DNA of 64,000 bases from an uncultured Lysobacteraceae bacterium (GCA_936911875.1 CAKZGB010000019.1:1-64000), one strand, 5' to 3'. Positions 33,735 to 44,349 are shown, numbered from the stretch's first letter. Made by a program: numbers and translations. Notes: generated by a model from the letters alone, not told the origin.

Positions 33735-35441
33735 TTACTGATTGTTGGCGGTGGTCGCCGGCGCGGTGCCCTGATAGCCCTTGTGACGCATCAGTCGCGT
33801 CAGTTCTGTACGCAGTCGCGGATTGCGGACGGCGCCTTCCTTGAGCCACACATCCACGCCATTGGCAGCAACGGGCAAGTTGGCAGCTCGGCCAGCGCGC
33901 AAGGTGATCGTCTTGCCCGAGATCAGCGAGCGATATTGGCCGCCTTCGACACGGGCAGCCGGAATCCGAACGCTACCGGCTTGCTTGCCCTTATTGAGGG
34001 CAACCAATGCGACCTGACGCGGATAGCCCTTGGCATCGAGCACGCGGTAGAAGCCGGCGGTATCGCCCTTGAACGTCACGTTGAGCTGCAGACCGCGCTG
34101 CAACGCCGGCGTGGCCTTGCGAACCAGAGCAATGCGACGCAGATCGCGATAGATCGGCGACTGCTTGGCCTTGCTGATGTTGGCCGTACCGTAATAGTTG
34201 CGGTTGCCCTCGTGCTCGGCCTTGCCGCGCTCGAAGCCCATCTCCGAGCCGTAATAGATCACGGGCGTGCCACGGGCCGTAAACAGCCAGTTGTTGGCAT
34301 TGATGAAACCGGTGTCGGTTGCATTCATGCGTGGCATGTCGTGGTTGTCGTAGAAGGTCATCAGCTCGTACGGGTTGGCGTACGGGCCGTCTTTTAAGTA
34401 CAGTGCCGGCAACAGATGCTCAAAGCCCGCGCCCTTGCCTGCAAAGGTTTCGTCGATCGCTTTTTTCAGCGGAAAGTCGAGCAAGCTGTAGTTGCCGTTG
34501 GCATCCCAGGTAAAGGGAGCGATGTTGGCCGCATCGAAATCAAAGGCCTCACCGAACATAAAGAAGCCCGGGTGCTTGGCCCGAATGCGATCGGCAAAGG
34601 TCTTCCAGAACGATGAAGGCATGTGCCGGATCGTGTCGACGCGGAACGCCGCAGCGCCCTGATCAATCCATTGCAGATACGCACCGACCAGATAGTCGAC
34701 GACCGCAGGATTGGTCTCATCCAGGTTGCTCAGCTGCACCAGATCCGGCTTGTCGTGATAGAACGCGTGCAAGGGATTGCCCTTGGGATCCAGTTTGGTC
34801 GGCTCCAGATTTTGCGTGTCGGCGACCAGACGGCCTTCCTTGTCGTACAGCTTGCCGAACTGATCGCGATCACTCGGTGCCGAGAACGAAGGCGATCCGT
34901 GATTGCCGACAATGTCCAACACCGTCAATAGACCCTTGTTTTTCAGGCCTTTGGTCAGACCTTGGAAATCAAGGTCCTTGCTTGGCAAGTGTTCGTCGGC
35001 CTTGTAAAAGTTGACGCCCCAATAGCCGTGAAAACCGGTCTTGCCACCATCTTGCATAAAGCCTTTCCACTGCACGGGTGTGCTGCCGGTGAAGGCTTCG
35101 TCGGGATTGTCGACAATCGGCGTGATCCATACGGCCCCAAAGCCCATACCGCGAATGTAGTCGGCCTGATCCAGCAACCCTTTAAAGTCGCCACCCAGAT
35201 AACCGATGTTGGCACTCTGCCCTTTCGGCGCACCGGCAATCGGCCGATCAAAAGTGTGCAACTCCTTGCCGCCCTGATTGCGTTGGTCATTGCTCTTGTC
35301 GCCATTGACGAACCGGTCGGTCATCACGAAGTAGACCGCATCACCGGCGATAGGTTGGCGGGTGCCAATCCAATCGGCAGCGGTCAGCGGACCCGCGGCC
35401 ATCAGCAAGGCCAGGCTCAGAACGGTACGAACAGGTTTCAT
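33735..35441 (-). CDS. Exported GH13 alpha-glucan hydrolase (amylase / cyclomaltodextrinase-like)
   Basis: The 568-residue protein has a signal peptide ending PLTAAD and a GH13 barrel. The nucleophile Asp is in AFRVDTIRH, the acid/base Glu in GEAFDFD and the third Asp in YDNHDMPR. The N-terminal DAVYFVMTDRFVNGD motif is that of periplasmic or secreted amylases. A C-terminal beta domain follows. It overlaps the MFS gene by four bases and is the last gene of a three-gene set, so it probably trims maltodextrins in the periplasm before uptake. Confidence 0.88.
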   Translation of the reverse strand: MKPVRTVLSLALLMAAGPLTAADWIGTRQPIAGDAVYFVMTDRFVNGDKSNDQRNQGGKELHTFDRPIAGAPKGQSANIGYLGGDFKGLLDQADYIRGMGFGAVWITPIVDNPDEAFTGSTPVQWKGFMQDGGKTGFHGYWGVNFYKADEHLPSKDLDFQGLTKGLKNKGLLTVLDIVGNHGSPSFSAPSDRDQFGKLYDKEGRLVADTQNLEPTKLDPKGNPLHAFYHDKPDLVQLSNLDETNPAVVDYLVGAYLQWIDQGAAAFRVDTIRHMPSSFWKTFADRIRAKHPGFFMFGEAFDFDAANIAPFTWDANGNYSLLDFPLKKAIDETFAGKGAGFEHLLPALYLKDGPYANPYELMTFYDNHDMPRMNATDTGFINANNWLFTARGTPVIYYGSEMGFERGKAEHEGNRNYYGTANISKAKQSPIYRDLRRIALVRKATPALQRGLQLNVTFKGDTAGFYRVLDAKGYPRQVALVALNKGKQAGSVRIPAARVEGGQYRSLISGKTITLRAGRAANLPVAANGVDVWLKEGAVRNPRLRTELTRLMRHKGYQGTAPATTANNQ

Positions 35442-36937
35442 GCATAGCTCCCGGATGCATTAGCGCGGACTCGCAGCGCGAGCAGACCTGCGATGATCAT
35501 GCACACGCCGCCGATATATAGCGCATTGGCGGCAAAGTTATCGAGGTAGTGCTTGAGCACAAAACCAAGAATGCTCGCTGCAACCAGCTGCGGAATCACG
35601 ATAAAGAAATTGAAGATGCCCATGTAGGTGCCCATCTTGCCGGCCGGCACACTGTCCGACAGCAAGGTGTACGGCAGAGACACAATCGAAGCCCAAGCCA
35701 CACCGACGCCGACCATCGAAATCAGCAGCAGTTTGGGATCGCCGATCAGCGGAATCGAGATCAGTCCCAGTCCGCCCAGCACCAGATTGAACATGTGAGC
35801 TTTGCGCACGCCCAAAATATTGACCAACTTGGGGATGAAGATGGCCCACAGCGCCGCAAACAGGTTGTACGCAGCGAACAGAATGCCGACCCAGTTGGCG
35901 CCTTCGTTATAGGCAACGCTGGTGGTGTCGCTGCTGCCGTAATGCACGGCAGTGACGGTTTGCGTGGTGTAGATCCACATGGCGAACAAGGCAAACCACG
36001 AGAAGAACTGGACCCAGGCCAGTCGCTTCATGACCGCAGGCATGCCCTGAATGTCCGCGATGATGACATTGAGCATCGAACCGGAACGCACCGAAGTGGC
36101 GAGCAGAGACAACAAGCCGTAACCGGCGATACCACCACCCAGAATCAGCAGCTCGCGTTCCAGCCCCAGGCCGGCGACGAGAGCCATCGCCAGGACACCG
36201 ACGATCAGCGCAATACTGCCCTGACGACGGGCTTTGGACTGATCCAAGGTCGAATGCGACACCTCGCGGTTCGCATCGTGCGCGGCCAAGACTTCGGGCG
36301 GGTATTCCTTGCTGCGCAACACCGTCCACAGCACCGCACCGAGCAGGACCACACCACCGCAGTAGAACGAATACTTGACGGTATCCGGAATCACACCTTG
36401 CGCCGCCGTGTTGGCGACACCAAAACGCTCAAAGATATACGGCAAGGCACTGGCGATGACCGAGCCGGCACCGATAAAGAAACTCTGCATCGCAAAGCCG
36501 CTGGAGCGCTGATCGGTCGGCAACTGATCACCGACGAACGCGCGGAACGGCTCCATGGCAATGTTGATCGATGCATCCAGCATCCACAGCATGCCGGCGG
36601 CAATCCAAAGCGCGGGAACGTGCGGGAAAAACACTAACGCCAGCGAGGCCAGGATGGCGCCCACCGTAAAGTACGGGCGCCGGCGGCCGAATCGTCCCCA
36701 GGTCCGATCCGACAGATAGCCAATGATGGGTTGCACCAGCAAGCCGGTCAGCGGCGCGGCCATCCACAAGGCGGGAATGTCATCGGTCTTGGCACCGAGT
36801 GTTTCAAAGATGCGGCTCACATTGGAGTTTTGCAGCGCAAACCCGAATTGAATGCCGAGGAATCCGAAACTCATGTTCCAGATCTGCCAGAAGGACAGAC
36901 GCGGCTTGTCGTTTGCAGTGGTGGCGCTTGCGTTCAT
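35438..36937 (-). CDS. SLC45-type MFS sugar transporter, probably maltose/maltodextrin
   Basis: The 499-residue protein has about 12 transmembrane segments and the loop SDRTWGRFGRRRP, whose RxGRRxP signature is shared with the SLC45/sucrose-transporter branch. The N-terminal WNMSFGFLGIQFGFALQ is also typical. Neighbours are glucan hydrolases, so maltose or short maltodextrins are the probable cargo, with proton symport inferred from the family. It lies 17 bases after the six-hairpin glycosidase gene and overlaps the GH13 gene. Confidence 0.86.
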   Translation of the reverse strand: MNASATTANDKPRLSFWQIWNMSFGFLGIQFGFALQNSNVSRIFETLGAKTDDIPALWMAAPLTGLLVQPIIGYLSDRTWGRFGRRRPYFTVGAILASLALVFFPHVPALWIAAGMLWMLDASINIAMEPFRAFVGDQLPTDQRSSGFAMQSFFIGAGSVIASALPYIFERFGVANTAAQGVIPDTVKYSFYCGGVVLLGAVLWTVLRSKEYPPEVLAAHDANREVSHSTLDQSKARRQGSIALIVGVLAMALVAGLGLERELLILGGGIAGYGLLSLLATSVRSGSMLNVIIADIQGMPAVMKRLAWVQFFSWFALFAMWIYTTQTVTAVHYGSSDTTSVAYNEGANWVGILFAAYNLFAALWAIFIPKLVNILGVRKAHMFNLVLGGLGLISIPLIGDPKLLLISMVGVGVAWASIVSLPYTLLSDSVPAGKMGTYMGIFNFFIVIPQLVAASILGFVLKHYLDNFAANALYIGGVCMIIAGLLALRVRANASGSYA

Positions 36938-36954
36938 GCGTTGAGCTCTGAAAA

Positions 36955-38991
36955 TTACGGTGTGGGGACGATGGTGGCGGAGGGAACCGATGAAATCAAC
37001 AACGAGCCCAGTGTGGAATCGTTGAGCGGATACTCACCGCCCTTGCCGCCGGTATAGGCGCGATTGAGTTCCAAGTCACTCATGTTGGTGCCTGCTGCCC
37101 ATTCGGTATGGCAAGCCGCGGTTTGTTTGACCGTGACAATCGCAGCCGTCGAATCCTGCTCGCGCACGCTGTGCGGTAAGGTCATCGAGACCGCTTGCGT
37201 GGGTTGGCCCGCGCAGATCCACAGCAAGGTGCGGACATTGGCGGTGATGCCGGTGTTGATCGGACCGTTGCTGTTCTCGTAGCGCTGCACCAGGCGGTAA
37301 GTGCCTGCAGGCAACACCGTATTGGGTACGAAGGCTTGCTCAGGCCCGCATTGCGGCTGCGACGGCAAGGACTCGATGCCCCGCTCCACGCGCGTCGCAC
37401 TCCAGCACTGCAGCTGCGTGCTCGGTTGGACCGGCGCCGTGACACGGCGGCCATTGAGATAAACGCGATAGTCGTTATTACCGATCCATTGCTGCGCGGC
37501 GCCTTGCGGTGCCGGCGGGGCCATGTCCGCACCATTGCGACGCAGGCGCAATGCGGGCGCGACAACACTTTTAAGCTGCACGATCGTACGCTTGCCGCGC
37601 TTGCGCTGCGTTGCCTTGACCCACAAATTGCCGCCGGTCGTCTTCTTGGGACGGCGCAACTCCAGCACGCGATCGCCATCGGTCAAGGTGATCGAAGATC
37701 GTGAACCAAACACGCGTCGCGCCAGTTCGGCCGGCAGCTTCGGCTCGATGCGGCCATCGAGACGCAAGCCGAAAATGCCTTCGCGCAGGGTCATGAGCAT
37801 GGCACCCACCGACCAGAGTTGTCGTGGCGAGTTCACGACGGGACCACTGAGAGCGCCATCCTCGACATGCTTGGCGCGCGTCAGCAGTTCGTAGTTCTCC
37901 ATGTTGGAACCGTTCTGGGCGGCGCCATCGAGAATGCTATTGATTTCAAAACGGATGCGTTCGACATCCTGAGTCTGCCGTGCGGCGCGTAGCGCATAGG
38001 CACTCACAAACGGCCACATGGCGCGGTTGTGATAGATCGGCACCTCGGGCTGTTGCGGCCACACCACCGGCGAACCCAGCGCGGCAACCGGATAACGGTT
38101 CAGAGCACGCAGTGCCTGCTTGTCCGTCAGGATGCCGGCATCAATGGCCAATGAAATGCCCAGCAGATCCATCGACGCTAACGGGATCGGATTGTAGGAA
38201 GGCCCGACCACGCTGTGCAGCACGCCACTGCCCGGCTCCCAGAACACTTGCACGATGCGTTGCTTGAGACGCACGGCGCGGCGTTGCCAATCGAGCCGCT
38301 CCATGCCGGTTTTCAGGTCGGCCATCTGACGCAGCGCCTGATAGTGCAGCACATTCGTCGACAGCGCGAAGGATTCACCGAGGAAAGTCACATCATCGCG
38401 AGTCCATTGCGGATACGTCTGCTCGCGCCAATCGAGAAACGACGTCTCGCCGCGGTACAGACCCATGCGCTCATCGAAGGCCGTCGCACGATCCAACTGC
38501 AGCGTCTGCTCCAACGCAGTGCGGTAGCGCGCATCGAAGTTCGCATCCTGACCCAATACATGGCGCGCCGCCAGGAACCAGACCACCCGATCGGTGCTAA
38601 TGGGCCAGCTGCCGCCCGAACCCGTGTCCTGCGCCACAACTAGCCCACCGCGATGCGGACCGCTGCGGATATCCGACAACTTGAACGACAGACTGTTGCG
38701 CACTCGTTGCGGATCGGTGGCGGCCAACGCCAAGTCGGCCGCGTAGGACAGATCGCGCGTCCAGACAAAATTCCATTTCTCGCCGGTCTCAAAACAATCG
38801 CAGGGAATCGGCTCGTTGCTGTTGTAGGCCCAATCCCGAATTGCAGTCACGCGATTGGCATCGCGCTCGCGCAAGGCCATCTGATACATGGCATCGAGGC
38901 GAGGGTCGGCACTGTCAATGCGATCGGCGGCACGTGCGCCCAACGGCATCAGGGTCGCAACGAATACGGCAACGGTGAGCAATGAGCGCAA
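36955..38991 (-). CDS. Exported six-hairpin (alpha/alpha)6 glycosidase-like protein
   Basis: The 678-residue protein has a signal peptide ending GARAAD and an (alpha/alpha)6-barrel-like central region. Landmarks are KWNFVWTRDLSYAADL, SWPISTDRVVWFLAA, TRDDVTFLGESFA and IYHNRAMWPFVSAYALRAAR. These resemble the GH15/GH63/GH78 group of inverting glycosidases, and acidic residues suited to catalysis lie in WTRD and near NMENYELL. The C-terminal 200 residues are beta-rich. The exact family is not clear; context points to alpha-glucan debranching or trimming. It opens the three-gene minus-strand set and diverges from the pullulanase. Confidence 0.72.
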   Translation of the reverse strand: MRSLLTVAVFVATLMPLGARAADRIDSADPRLDAMYQMALRERDANRVTAIRDWAYNSNEPIPCDCFETGEKWNFVWTRDLSYAADLALAATDPQRVRNSLSFKLSDIRSGPHRGGLVVAQDTGSGGSWPISTDRVVWFLAARHVLGQDANFDARYRTALEQTLQLDRATAFDERMGLYRGETSFLDWREQTYPQWTRDDVTFLGESFALSTNVLHYQALRQMADLKTGMERLDWQRRAVRLKQRIVQVFWEPGSGVLHSVVGPSYNPIPLASMDLLGISLAIDAGILTDKQALRALNRYPVAALGSPVVWPQQPEVPIYHNRAMWPFVSAYALRAARQTQDVERIRFEINSILDGAAQNGSNMENYELLTRAKHVEDGALSGPVVNSPRQLWSVGAMLMTLREGIFGLRLDGRIEPKLPAELARRVFGSRSSITLTDGDRVLELRRPKKTTGGNLWVKATQRKRGKRTIVQLKSVVAPALRLRRNGADMAPPAPQGAAQQWIGNNDYRVYLNGRRVTAPVQPSTQLQCWSATRVERGIESLPSQPQCGPEQAFVPNTVLPAGTYRLVQRYENSNGPINTGITANVRTLLWICAGQPTQAVSMTLPHSVREQDSTAAIVTVKQTAACHTEWAAGTNMSDLELNRAYTGGKGGEYPLNDSTLGSLLISSVPSATIVPTP

Positions 38992-39121
38992 GCGATGATC
39001 CTGAAAACGGGCTGTGAGTCATCTTAGTGTCGCTTGCGCGCTGCAACATTGCTACATTCGTATTCAGTTCACAACGCAGGTACGCTGGGCCGAATCCCCC
39101 TGATCTTCGGTTTCGACTCGC
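38992..39121. promoter_or_regulatory. Divergent promoter region between glycosidase and pullulanase genes
   Basis: This 130-base gap separates two outward-facing starch genes and must hold both promoters. A TTGC-GCGCT-GCAA palindrome lies at 39034-39046 and could be a LacI-type operator. No clear -35/-10 pair can be named on either strand. Confidence 0.3.
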
Positions 39122-41758
39122 ATGCGCCATCCCGTTGCCGGCTCCGCCTTTGTTGCCCTGTCTCTGCTGCTCGCCATTGCGACACCTGCCCGAGCCGACA
39201 GCCTGACCCCGTTTAGCGCCGCCGACTGTACCGCAGCCACGAATGCCCGCATCCTGAGCCCGGACACCAACGCCACCTTGGATGCGCGCGCCTACTGGCT
39301 CGATGGCGATACGATTCGCTGGCCCGGACTGGCTGCCGGAACCGCGGCGCAGCTGGTGGTCAACGGCACGGCCTTCGCGCTCACGGCTAGCGCGCCCACG
39401 ACTCCCGCTGCATTTGGATTCACCGGTGCCGGCGCGGAATTCACGGTGCAAGGTCCGGTGCGTGAGTGGTTACGCGGTGATGTTCTTATCGAAGCACTCG
39501 ATGCGCAAGGCCGCGTGACGGATCGCACTCGCCTGCAAACGCCCGGCGCGTTGGACGCTTTGTATGCCGATGCCGGTTCGCTCGAGAACCTGGGCGTGAG
39601 TTGGACGTCACAAGCCTCGAAGTTTCAGGTGTGGGCTCCGACTGCGCAGCAACTGGCGCTGTGCGTGTACCAAGGCGATAAAGTGAGCCTGCATGCCATG
39701 ACGCGCGATGCGCAGACCGGCGCGTGGAGTACGCAAGTCAACGGAGATCTGTGGGGGCAGCATTACCGCTATCTCGTCGATGTCTTTACGCCGGGACATG
39801 GACTGGTGCGCTCGGTTGTTACCGATCCATACTCGATCAGCTTGGACACCGACTCGCAACACAGCTGGATCGGCGATCCCGGCGATGCGCGCCTGAAACC
39901 CGACAACTGGGATGCCCACAAGGCACCGCGCACGGTGGCTCAGAACACTGACATGACGATTTACGAATTGCATGTCCGCGATTTCTCGCGCGATGACACC
40001 ACGGTTCCGGGACGCGATCGCGGCAAGCTGACGGCCTTCACTCAGACCAACAGCGCGGGTATGCGCCACTTGCGTTCATTGGCGAAGGCCGGCCTGACCG
40101 ATGTGCACCTGCTGCCAATTTTCGACTTCGCCACCTTGCCGGAACGTGATTGTGTACAACCGCGCATCGGCAAGTCCTCTGCCGACAGCGAGGCACCGCA
40201 AGCCGCGATTCGCGATATCCGTGATCGCGACTGCTACAACTGGGGTTACGAGCCCTTCCATTTCAATGCGGTCGAAGGCAGTTACTCCACCAACCCCGAA
40301 GACGGCGCTGTCCGTATCCGCGAATTGCGCGAGGCCGTGATGGCGTTGCATCGCATCGGTCTGCGCGTCGGCATGGACGTGGTCTACAACCACACCAACG
40401 CATCGGGACTCGATCCGCGATCGGTACTCGATCGCCTGGTACCGGGCTATTACCATCGCCTCGATGCCAAGGGCAAGATCGAACGTTCCACTTGCTGCGA
40501 TAACACCGCGACCGAACATCGCATGATGGGCAAGCTGCTGGTCGACTCGGTGGCGTACTGGACGCGCGTCTATCGCATCGACAGTTTCCGTTTTGATCTC
40601 ATGGCCCACCAGCCGCGCGAGGTCATGGAACAGGCGCAGGCCGCGGCACAAGTTGCTAATCGCGGTGTGCCGGTGCAATTCCTTGGCGAAGGCTGGAACT
40701 TCGGCGAAATCGCTGACGGCAAACGGTTTGTACAGGCGTCGCAGCTCAGCCTCAACGGCAGTGGTATCGGTACTTTCAGTGATCGGGCTCGCGATGCGGT
40801 GCGCGGTGGCAGTGCCGGTGACAGTGGCGCTGACCTGGTCGGCAATCCCGGCTTCATCCATCAGCGCCTGACGGCCAAGGATGCCATCGCGTGGGATTAC
40901 GCGGACTGGATTCGCATTGGCATCGCCGGCAGCCTGCGTAGCTTTGCACTCGCCGATCGCAACGGCGTTGTGAAAGCAGCGCAGGAGTTCAGCTACAAAG
41001 GCGCGCCGGCAGGCTATGTCAGCCAGCCTCAGGAAGTCGTGAACTATGTGGAAAATCACGACAACCAGACTTTGTTCGATCTCAACGCCTTGCGGATGCC
41101 GGCCAATGCCACGGCAGAACAGCGCGTGCAGGCACAGTGGCTGGCCATCGCCATCAATGCAGTGAGTCAAGGCATTGCGTATTACCATGCCGGCATTGAT
41201 GTTCTGCGTTCCAAGAGTCTGGATCGCAACAGTTACAACTCAGGCGACTGGTTCAATCGCATCGACTGGACCGGTCGCACGAATTACTTCGGTACCGGCC
41301 TGCCGCCCGAATGGGACAACAAGTCCAGCTGGCCGCAGATGCGTGCGGCGCTCAACAATCCGAACAATCACGTAAGTGCCGCGCAGATCGCGCAGACGCA
41401 ACGCGTGTTCCGCGATTGGCTCGCGATCCGTCACAGCTCCACGCTGTTTCGCATGCAATCGGCCGATGAGATTCGTCAGCGCCTGAGTTTCCCGGCCGAA
41501 TGGATTCAACGCGATCCGCGCGTCATCGTGGCGCAGTACGACGGCAAAGGTCTGCAAGGTGCAAACTTTGCCGATGCGATGGTGATCCTCAACGGCGCCA
41601 CCCAAGCACAGACCGTTGCGCTAACAGGAATCGGCTGGAAACTGCATCCGGTGCTTGCAGCCAAGACGGCGGGCGACTCGCGCCTTCCTCAGGTGCGCAT
41701 ACAAAACGGATCGGTGACCGTGCCGGCCTACATGCCGGTGGTGCTGATCCGCGATTAA
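39122..41758 (+). CDS. pulA: Pullulanase-type alpha-1,6-glucosidase
   Basis: The 878-residue exported enzyme cuts alpha-1,6 branches in pullulan and amylopectin. After a signal peptide (TPARAD) come N-terminal beta domains and a CBM48-like segment (SKFQVWAPTAQQLALCVYQ). The GH13 barrel has the pullulanase hallmark YNWGYEPFHF, catalytic Asp in SFRFDLMAH, Glu in LGEGWNFG and Asp in VENHDN. CBM41 is not evident. It ends five bases before the convergent amylase stop codon. Confidence 0.93.
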   Translation: MRHPVAGSAFVALSLLLAIATPARADSLTPFSAADCTAATNARILSPDTNATLDARAYWLDGDTIRWPGLAAGTAAQLVVNGTAFALTASAPTTPAAFGFTGAGAEFTVQGPVREWLRGDVLIEALDAQGRVTDRTRLQTPGALDALYADAGSLENLGVSWTSQASKFQVWAPTAQQLALCVYQGDKVSLHAMTRDAQTGAWSTQVNGDLWGQHYRYLVDVFTPGHGLVRSVVTDPYSISLDTDSQHSWIGDPGDARLKPDNWDAHKAPRTVAQNTDMTIYELHVRDFSRDDTTVPGRDRGKLTAFTQTNSAGMRHLRSLAKAGLTDVHLLPIFDFATLPERDCVQPRIGKSSADSEAPQAAIRDIRDRDCYNWGYEPFHFNAVEGSYSTNPEDGAVRIRELREAVMALHRIGLRVGMDVVYNHTNASGLDPRSVLDRLVPGYYHRLDAKGKIERSTCCDNTATEHRMMGKLLVDSVAYWTRVYRIDSFRFDLMAHQPREVMEQAQAAAQVANRGVPVQFLGEGWNFGEIADGKRFVQASQLSLNGSGIGTFSDRARDAVRGGSAGDSGADLVGNPGFIHQRLTAKDAIAWDYADWIRIGIAGSLRSFALADRNGVVKAAQEFSYKGAPAGYVSQPQEVVNYVENHDNQTLFDLNALRMPANATAEQRVQAQWLAIAINAVSQGIAYYHAGIDVLRSKSLDRNSYNSGDWFNRIDWTGRTNYFGTGLPPEWDNKSSWPQMRAALNNPNNHVSAAQIAQTQRVFRDWLAIRHSSTLFRMQSADEIRQRLSFPAEWIQRDPRVIVAQYDGKGLQGANFADAMVILNGATQAQTVALTGIGWKLHPVLAAKTAGDSRLPQVRIQNGSVTVPAYMPVVLIRD

Positions 41759-41763
41759 TCGCG

Positions 41764-44286
41764 CTAGGGCAACGTCAGCGGGCCGATGCTATCCATCCAC
41801 AAGGGATCATCGGCCGTTTGGCCACCGCCAAAGCTGCCGGGCGTAGCTTGCGCCGTTAAGGGGCGCAGGCCGCCATCGTAATCCCAGGTGTTGATCCACA
41901 ACTTGGTGCCGCTCAATGTCGAAGGCGACCCCAACGCCGATGCCGGCCACTCGAGCGTGATGGTGTTAGCGTCCCGATCCACTTTGACGGTTGCCGTCTC
42001 CGATAGTGCCGTCGGTTGCCCCTGATCATTAGTAGCAAACAGTGCATTGCTCCAACCGTGGATCCGCAATAACCGGTTCCAGGCAAAACCGGCAGGCAAC
42101 TGACCGTGTTGCTCGTATGACGTGGCAACCGACGGACCTGCGATGCCCGGCACCTGCAGATACACCTGCACGCTGACGTGATCAAAACCGTTCGCCGGAT
42201 TCCATGTCGACGACAGCATGCGCATCGGCAGGATCAGACGCAAACGCGTGCCTGCAGTCTGCACCTGTGCGCCAAGCAGATCGGCAGTGCGCACCTGTTC
42301 CCAGTCGGCACCGGCCGGATAGGTGTAGCGACCCGTAGGCCCAAGATCGTCATCGCGCGGATCGGTCACCTGCAATACCGATTGCCACGGATTGCGCGCA
42401 CGCAGACTCAATGGTGCCGATAACGCGCCGCTATGCTCATCGCGCGCGACAACCTGATGGACGATGTCGCCATCGGTCCATGCACGCGTATCGAGCGACG
42501 CCGTCCAACCCGCGGCGGTGCGCGTGACGGGAACCGCATCACGCACACGACCATCGGCAATCAGATGCGTTGCGGGGCCCACACCTTGCAATCGCCAGAG
42601 ACCACTAACCGGCGCGGTCGGCGGTGCAGTCGTGATCTGCGGCGCCACGCCCGCATCCGCGCCAGTCAACGCATCACCCTTGGCAACAAACACCCACGCC
42701 GCTTTGCCGGGAATAACGGTTCCGCGAACCGGAGCCACGGCAGGCGTGTCACCCAACGGTTGCCATTGCGCGTCTTGCGCACCATCGGACAACAACAGCC
42801 GCGGCGTATCGGCCGTATTCATCAGCACCAGCACCGGCGGCTCACCGGCCAATTGCATGCGCCATCCCAGTAAGCCCGGACCGCTTTCGTCACCCACCCA
42901 CGGCACGACTTGTCCATGCGTCAACGCGCGATGCGATTTGCGCACAGCGGCCAACTGCGCAATGTAGCGATACAAAGGTGTACTCGTGTCGAAGTGATCG
43001 CGACCGCCCGAACCGAAACCGGATGCAAACATCGAATCGCGCTGACCGGTCATGCCCTGCTCGGTGCCGTAATAAATCACCGGAATGCCGGGCACGGTGA
43101 ACATCGCCAACAGGGCCTGCCGCAAGCTTGCGACATTGGATTGCGCGAGGAACCGATCGACATCGTGGTTATCGACAAACGTCGGCATCAGACCCGTGTC
43201 GCCGTAGATCTTCGGTTGCGATTGCAGACGATGCAGCATGGCAGCAGTCGGCGCACCGCGAGCAAACACATCCAGCGAAGTTCCGTAATACGTGAAGTTG
43301 ATCATGCTCGGCAGTGCCTGCGGACCCAAGTACTGCGCAATGCGATGATCCTGGGAGTTCTCGTACGGCTTGTCGACCGCAAAGCCTTCGCCAAATAGCA
43401 GGAACTCCGGTTTGTTCAACGACTTGGCCACGCGAGCAATGCCGGGTGCCTGCGGATCGGTCGCGTTGAGAAAATCCTTAAAGTAGGCCGGCGGCACATA
43501 GAACGCAGTGTCCACGCGGAAGGCATCGACGCCGACCTCGCGCATCCAGTAGCCGTAAGCCTGTCGCAGCGCTTTGCGGATGGCCGGGCTCTCCGTGTTG
43601 AGATCATCCAACCCGGCCAGTTGCCCGTTCCACAGCCTGGAGGTATCGGTGAAGTCGGTGATGCTGTCTTCGAGGTGATAACTCGAGGGCGACAGGTTGT
43701 CTGCAAATGCTTTTTGTAAGGGCCGGTCCAGACCCTCGCTGTCGCGCGCCCGCACCCACTGGCCCTGCGGATTGCGATGGGTGTAGTTACCGGTGTGATT
43801 CACGACGATGTCCTGCACTAGACGCATATCGCGAGAATGCAGTGCATTGGCCAGGCCTTTGTAGTCGGCCAGCGTGCCGTAATGCGGATCCACCTGCTGA
43901 AAGTGATTGGCCCAGTAGCCGTGATACCCGCCAAAATGGCCGCCCACGTTCCACCACAGATTGCGCACGGGTGGCGTAATCCAAACGGCGGTGGCCCCTA
44001 GCCCTTGGATGTAGTCCAGTCGTTGTTGCACGCCGGCCAAGTCGCCACCGCTCCACTTGCGCCCGTCGGCGGGATTGTACTCGTCGGCACGCTGATTGTT
44101 GTTGCCCGGATTGCCGTCGGCGAACCGATCGGTCATCACGAAGTAAATAATCTGCCCGCGCCAATCCGTTTTGGCACTTGACTGGGCTGCGGAAGCAGTA
44201 CCCGTTACCGCAAAACCGAATGCAGCCGACAACGCACCAATAAGTGCACTGCGGAGTAGAAATATTGACTTAAGTTCGTGATCCAT
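41764..44286 (-). CDS. Secreted GH13 alpha-amylase with C-terminal glucodextranase-like domain
   Basis: The product of about 840 residues has a signal peptide ending TASAA and a GH13 barrel starting IIYFVMTDRFADGNP. Catalytic residues are Asp in AFRVDTAFY, Glu in FGEGFAV and Asp in FVDNHDVDRF. From about residue 600 a beta-rich C-terminal part resembles the DOMON-like domain of glucodextranase (DPRDDDLGPTGRYTYP and LWINTWDYDGGLRPL). In-frame ATGs at 44304 and 44322 are alternative starts. It diverges from the TonB-dependent receptor gene and should supply its dextrins. Confidence 0.88.
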   Translation of the reverse strand: MDHELKSIFLLRSALIGALSAAFGFAVTGTASAAQSSAKTDWRGQIIYFVMTDRFADGNPGNNNQRADEYNPADGRKWSGGDLAGVQQRLDYIQGLGATAVWITPPVRNLWWNVGGHFGGYHGYWANHFQQVDPHYGTLADYKGLANALHSRDMRLVQDIVVNHTGNYTHRNPQGQWVRARDSEGLDRPLQKAFADNLSPSSYHLEDSITDFTDTSRLWNGQLAGLDDLNTESPAIRKALRQAYGYWMREVGVDAFRVDTAFYVPPAYFKDFLNATDPQAPGIARVAKSLNKPEFLLFGEGFAVDKPYENSQDHRIAQYLGPQALPSMINFTYYGTSLDVFARGAPTAAMLHRLQSQPKIYGDTGLMPTFVDNHDVDRFLAQSNVASLRQALLAMFTVPGIPVIYYGTEQGMTGQRDSMFASGFGSGGRDHFDTSTPLYRYIAQLAAVRKSHRALTHGQVVPWVGDESGPGLLGWRMQLAGEPPVLVLMNTADTPRLLLSDGAQDAQWQPLGDTPAVAPVRGTVIPGKAAWVFVAKGDALTGADAGVAPQITTAPPTAPVSGLWRLQGVGPATHLIADGRVRDAVPVTRTAAGWTASLDTRAWTDGDIVHQVVARDEHSGALSAPLSLRARNPWQSVLQVTDPRDDDLGPTGRYTYPAGADWEQVRTADLLGAQVQTAGTRLRLILPMRMLSSTWNPANGFDHVSVQVYLQVPGIAGPSVATSYEQHGQLPAGFAWNRLLRIHGWSNALFATNDQGQPTALSETATVKVDRDANTITLEWPASALGSPSTLSGTKLWINTWDYDGGLRPLTAQATPGSFGGGQTADDPLWMDSIGPLTLP

Positions 44287-44297
44287 ATCGGTTTTTC

Positions 44298-44349
44298 TTG
44301 ACATCTCGGTTGCACAAAACATGAATACGTTTGCACATTCATATGTGCA
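44298..44349 (+). promoter_or_regulatory. Candidate promoter and operator for the receptor gene
   Basis: A consensus -35 TTGACA lies at 44298-44303, with a weak -10 (GAATAC, 44323-44328, spacing 19). Directly after it, at 44332-44349, is an 18-base palindrome TGCACAT-N4-ATGTGCA, well placed to block transcription. A second inverted repeat (44391-44398 with 44422-44429) would lie in the leader. The regulator gene is not in this window. Confidence 0.4.
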